DNA of 64,000 nt, from assembly GCF_010731775.1 (NCBI RefSeq), contig NZ_AP022590.1, forward strand, positions 5,890,001 through 5,954,000, in the 5' to 3' direction. The notes below the pieces were generated by a model, which worked only from the letters and a program-made list of their open reading frames with translations, was not told the DNA's origin and ran no database searches. The translations under genes were made by a program, and so were the position numbers. The stretch comes from Mycobacterium mantenii (GTDB taxonomy: Bacteria > Actinomycetota > Actinomycetes > Mycobacteriales > Mycobacteriaceae). Of this stretch, positions 61,269 through 64,000 are shown one piece after another. How positions within the stretch are numbered: position 1 is the first letter of the stretch; the number at the start of each line of letters is the position of its first letter.

Positions 61269-62224
61269 GGGGTCCTCATCGTCTGCTGGCCCGCCAGTCG
61301 CCCGAGCTCGGCCAGATCCCGTTCGGCGTGGCTTTGCCGGATGTAGATGCTCAGATCGGCGACCCGTTGCGCGTGCCGGCCATCCTGGCACAGCGGGCCG
61401 GGTCCCAACGCGCGTCCGGTGCGGGTGATGGCCTCGTCGACCGCGTGTTCCACAACCGTGCGGACGCGGCGGGCCAGCAGCTGCGCCCGGCCGGACCGGT
61501 CGAACGGGTCGTCGTCGACCTGACTCGCGGCCACGGCCAGGATCGCATCGCTGGCGGCCAGCGCGGCATCCACGGCGCCCAAGTGCGCCAGCGAGTAGGC
61601 ATCGGCTGATTGGCTTGCGGCACAACGATATAGCGGATCGGCGACCCTGCGGGCGCCGCCGAGCCAACAGGCGGCCACGCCGATGGCGCCGTGCCAGAAC
61701 CCGGGCCGGGTCAGGTACTCGCCGGGATCGCCCACGGCCACGGCGTGAGTGTTGGTGAACTGGACCGGCCTGGTGTCGCTGCCGGCCATCCCGGCGTTCC
61801 ACCAGGTGCTGGGCAACGCCTTGACCGTCGGGTCGGTCGCGGTCACCGCGAACAGGCCGCGGGTGCCGTCGGCGAGCCGCCCGGTCACCAGCGCATGGGT
61901 GCAGAACCCCGCGCCCGAACACCACACTTTGGTGCCGTTGAGCACAAAGGCGCCGTTGGTGTCGGTCGCCGTCAGCACCGCGTCCGGGGCTTCGGCCGCC
62001 CACACGCCCCACAGCTGTCCCGGCTCGGGCGGCTTGCCGCCCAGCTCATGCAGTATCGCGACGGCATCGACGTGCGCCTCGGCGACCCGGGCAGCGACGA
62101 TGTTGTCTTCGGCCAGGTGGGCCAGCCGTTGCCAGCGCTCGGCGGTGCGCCCGGAGGCGGGTAGCGGAAGCTCGAGTCGTCCCGACTCCAGCCAGTGTTT
62201 GACCAAACCCGCCGTCACGCGCAA
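61265..62224 (-). CDS. acyl-CoA dehydrogenase-fold protein
   Basis: A 319-residue flavoprotein of the ACAD superfamily, shorter than the usual 380. The middle domain is recognisable in GAFVLNGTKVWCSGAGFCTHALVTGR and STWWNAGMAGSDTRPVQF, and the C-terminal helical domain in RTVVEHAVDEAITRTGRALGPGPLCQDG. The catalytic Glu of fatty-acid ACADs is not evident; the N-terminal domain is cut short. It could dehydrogenate or hydroxylate an acyl chain or amino sugar. The start at 62224 overlaps the end of the glycosyltransferase gene by 10 bp. Confidence 0.75.
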   Translation of the reverse strand: MRVTAGLVKHWLESGRLELPLPASGRTAERWQRLAHLAEDNIVAARVAEAHVDAVAILHELGGKPPEPGQLWGVWAAEAPDAVLTATDTNGAFVLNGTKVWCSGAGFCTHALVTGRLADGTRGLFAVTATDPTVKALPSTWWNAGMAGSDTRPVQFTNTHAVAVGDPGEYLTRPGFWHGAIGVAACWLGGARRVADPLYRCAASQSADAYSLAHLGAVDAALAASDAILAVAASQVDDDPFDRSGRAQLLARRVRTVVEHAVDEAITRTGRALGPGPLCQDGRHAQRVADLSIYIRQSHAERDLAELGRLAGQQTMRTP

Positions 62225-62940
62225 TCACCCGCCGCCGATCTCCCCAATTGCCTGAGGTGATGGGCGAATCCCATGGGCGCCCGGCCCTGGGTTCGCGCCG
62301 AAGTGATCACCGACAATTCGGTGTCTCGATGTATGCGATAGCCGGCGTTTTCGAACCGCTCGACCAGATCGACATCCTCGCCCGTCGGCAAGGTGCGGAA
62401 GCCGCCGACACGCCAGTACGCCCGGGCGCTGAAGCCCATGTTGGCGCCGTGGATGTGCTCGTGATCGTCGTGTCCATGTACGGGCTCCGCTTGGTAGCAA
62501 CGCATATAGCGGTCGACTACGTCGGCGGTGTGGTGACGCCAGTCGGTGACGCGCACGACGCCCAGGACCATGTCCGCGCCCACCCCCAGCTGATGGACCA
62601 GCCAGCCGGGGTCCACCCGACTGTCGGCGTCCGTGGTGGCAAACCAGCTTCTGCAGTCGTCGCCCAATAGTGATCGGGCGTAACCGAAACCGACGGCGCG
62701 CGCCGTGCCGACGTTGTGCACGTCGACGCTGATGAAGTGCACATCGGGACCGTATTCACCGGCCAGCTCGTCGCTGCCGTCGTTGGAGTCGTCCAGCACC
62801 GCGACGATGGTGACCGGAATCGGCGCACACAGTGCGGCGGTGAGAACCGCGCGCAGACAGGCCGGCAGCTTTGCCCGTTCGTTGTGGGCGGGGATCACTA
62901 CGGCGGCAGCGTCATAGGCGCGTGGCGCGGCGGTTGACAT
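62215..62940 (-). CDS. family 2 glycosyltransferase
   Basis: A 241-residue GT-A enzyme. AAVVIPAHNERAKLPACLRAVL is the nucleotide-sugar site, DDSNDGSDELA a DxD-like part, TTDADSRVDPGWL the metal DxD, and RTLPTGEDVDLVERFENAG the GEDVDL acceptor/base loop. It has no membrane helices. The start used is ATG 62940 (MSTAAPRAYD); 62958 is also open. It is first of four overlapping genes (GT2, ACAD-like, PIG-L, NodS-like). Confidence 0.87.
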   Translation of the reverse strand: MSTAAPRAYDAAAVVIPAHNERAKLPACLRAVLTAALCAPIPVTIVAVLDDSNDGSDELAGEYGPDVHFISVDVHNVGTARAVGFGYARSLLGDDCRSWFATTDADSRVDPGWLVHQLGVGADMVLGVVRVTDWRHHTADVVDRYMRCYQAEPVHGHDDHEHIHGANMGFSARAYWRVGGFRTLPTGEDVDLVERFENAGYRIHRDTELSVITSARTQGRAPMGFAHHLRQLGRSAAGDCA

Positions 62941-63051
62941 AACCCCAGGATTTCCCAACTGGGCGTAAGTTAAACAGCCTTACCACCCGTTTCAGGTGGC
63001 CCCGCCCGTTCCAGGTTGCCCCCACCGCAGGCCGGGTAAGACCTAGGCACC

Positions 63052-63627
63052 ATGGCAGCCACTGAAGCTCACACGGGCGCAACCGCGTGCACCACACCGT
63101 TACGCGACGCGCTGCGCGGCGCGGCGTCGGCACTCAAGGAGAACGGGCCACGCTTCGCCCTGGCCGGCAGCTACGCGTTATGGGCTTACGGCGCACCGGA
63201 ACCCAGCCACGATGTGGACCTGGTGGTGGCGGAGTCCGATGTAGAAGCGGCCGTGGCGACGCTGGCCGGCGCCGGGTTCGCCATCGAGCGCCCGCCGGAG
63301 GATTGGCTGTTCAAGGCCCGCAGGGCGGACGTGCTGGTCGACGTCCTGCACCGGCTCAACGGAGTGCCCGTCGATGCCGGGTTGCTGGACAAGGCCGAAC
63401 AGCACGACGTGTTGACCATCAGCATGCCGGTGCTGCCGCCCACCATGGTGCTCGTCCAGCAGCTGCGAGCGCTGAACGAGCATTACTGCGACTTCGCCAA
63501 GTTGCTGCCGGCCGTGCGCGCGGTGCGCGAACGGCTCGACTGGGAGGCCGTCACAGCGCTGACCGCCGACAACGATTACGCGGTCGCGTTTTTGGTGCTG
63601 GCCGACCGCCTCGGCCTGACCGGCTAG
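63052..63627 (+). CDS. nucleotidyltransferase-fold protein
   Basis: A 191-residue protein. FALAGSYALWAYGAPEPSHDVDLVV is the Gly-Ser and D-x-D signature of the pol-beta/AbiEii-like nucleotidyltransferase superfamily; ADVLVDVLHRL supplies the third acidic residue. It might modify a tRNA, a protein or an antibiotic; an AbiEii antitoxin partner is not present. The ATG at 63052 is used. It is divergent from the glycosyltransferase operon and converges on the small gene at 63.6 kb, whose stop overlaps by 4 bp. Confidence 0.78.
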   Translation: MAATEAHTGATACTTPLRDALRGAASALKENGPRFALAGSYALWAYGAPEPSHDVDLVVAESDVEAAVATLAGAGFAIERPPEDWLFKARRADVLVDVLHRLNGVPVDAGLLDKAEQHDVLTISMPVLPPTMVLVQQLRALNEHYCDFAKLLPAVRAVRERLDWEAVTALTADNDYAVAFLVLADRLGLTG

Positions 63628-63881
63628 TGATTACGCAGCTTGGCGACGAGCTTGTCTTTGGTCAGGCTCGAATAGCCGGACATGCCAAGCTCTTTGGCGC
63701 GCTTCCTGAGTTCTGGGACGGTCCAGTCCTGGTAAGACCCGGATTTGCCGCCCTTGCGGGCGACCGACGACTTACCCCGCCCGGCCGCCGCATTAGAAAT
63801 CCGCGCGGCCTTCTCTTTCGAGTCGCCCTGCTTGCGGAGGTCCTGGTACAGCTTTTCATTCTTGATCGACGAACGCGGCAT
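63624..63881 (-). CDS. small Rho-N/SAP-like domain protein
   Basis: An 85-residue basic protein. The C-terminal half (WTVPELRKRAKELGMSGYSSLTKDKLVAKLRNH) is a Rho N-terminal or SAP-like helical fold that binds nucleic acid; the N-terminal half (SIKNEKLYQDLRKQGDSKEK, KSSVARKGGKSG) is a basic linker also seen in DUF7218-type plasmid or stress proteins. AGGAGG precedes the ATG at 63881. Upstream, GGTTT-N16-GGGCAT on the minus strand weakly resembles a SigF promoter. Confidence 0.78.
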   Translation of the reverse strand: MPRSSIKNEKLYQDLRKQGDSKEKAARISNAAAGRGKSSVARKGGKSGSYQDWTVPELRKRAKELGMSGYSSLTKDKLVAKLRNH

Positions 63882-64000
63882 GATTCATCCTCCTGTCCAC
63901 GATGAGCGTCCTAACTGTGCTGAATGCCCGCCCCGACCGCATCAAAAACCACGTCCTTAGGCCGGTATCGGGTCGGTGTGCCGCTCCCAGCAGCGGTGCC

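Noticed and set aside
60495..62012. 505-codon frame extending the PIG-L gene upstream
   Set aside because: It overlaps the acyl-CoA-dehydrogenase-like gene in another frame; the coupled ATGA start at 61268 is clear.
63882..64000. Gene at the right edge
   Set aside because: Only a short proline-rich frame crosses 63882-63960; no start signal or domain was seen.

Overview
The window is chromosomal DNA of a slow-growing, high-GC Mycobacterium, most likely a member of the M. avium complex. Positions 1-14049 follow, in reverse orientation, the M. tuberculosis Rv3201c-Rv3193c block: the end of adnB, a K+ channel, nudC, mycoredoxin, uvrD2, whiB7, an ABC1 kinase, a ThiF-like protein, a DUF2342 protein, a Lon-like PDZ protease and a UPF0182 membrane protein. 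An 18-kDa-antigen gene like that of M. leprae, orphan mce genes, two 56/57-bp tandem repeats and genes absent from M. tuberculosis (topoisomerase IB, Cys glutathione peroxidase, UdgX) fit MAC rather than the tubercle complex. These assignments come from remembered protein similarity, not from a search.

Layout. 1-14 kb: conserved DNA-repair, redox and antibiotic-resistance block; whiB7 has its autoregulated promoter, an upstream ORF and an attenuator-like leader. 14-17 kb: GlxA-type regulator divergent from an HD hydrolase, nitroreductase and cupin set, then the initiator tRNA. 17-22 kb: glutathione peroxidase, a frameshifted small gene, and two tandem orphan mceA-like genes that are almost identical over about 1.1 kb. 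22-25 kb: DMT permease, SDR, lipid kinase. 25-31.7 kb: a tight four-gene operon (fatty acyl-AMP ligase/ACP/thioester reductase; a protein with a complete diiron-carboxylate pattern; an EphD-like alpha/beta hydrolase; a flavin/2Fe-2S reductase) behind an unusually AT-rich regulatory region with a large inverted repeat. 31.7-34.2 kb: two transporters. 34.2-34.9 kb: a deletion scar where a YiaAB-family gene and a MacS-type sensor kinase truncate each other. 34.9-43.5 kb: a dormancy/stress island (PNPOx protein, DosR paralogue with two DosR-box-like sites, PAS-ANTAR and GAF-ANTAR regulators, Hsp18, MerR, NDH-2-like and ferredoxin-reductase-like flavoproteins, Zn alcohol dehydrogenase). 43.6-52 kb: glycogen debranching enzyme with a SigF-like promoter, a GGDEF membrane protein, SDR, aldo-keto reductase, a 56-bp VNTR, a PknH-sensor-like protein and a lipoprotein. 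52-59 kb: hemerythrin-like protein, UdgX, TPP enzyme, topoisomerase IB, hemophore, CsbD protein. 59-63 kb: an overlapping operon of glycosyltransferase, acyl-CoA-dehydrogenase-fold protein, PIG-L deacetylase and NodS-like methyltransferase, followed by an endo/exonuclease-family gene.

The two most promising undescribed systems are the 25-31.7 kb operon, which reads as fatty-acid activation, reduction to aldehyde and then diiron oxidation with its own electron donor, and the 59.9-62.9 kb operon, which has the enzyme logic of a decorated amino-sugar or glycolipid pathway. Both functions are inferences from domain content and gene coupling. No CRISPR array, prophage or intact insertion sequence was seen.
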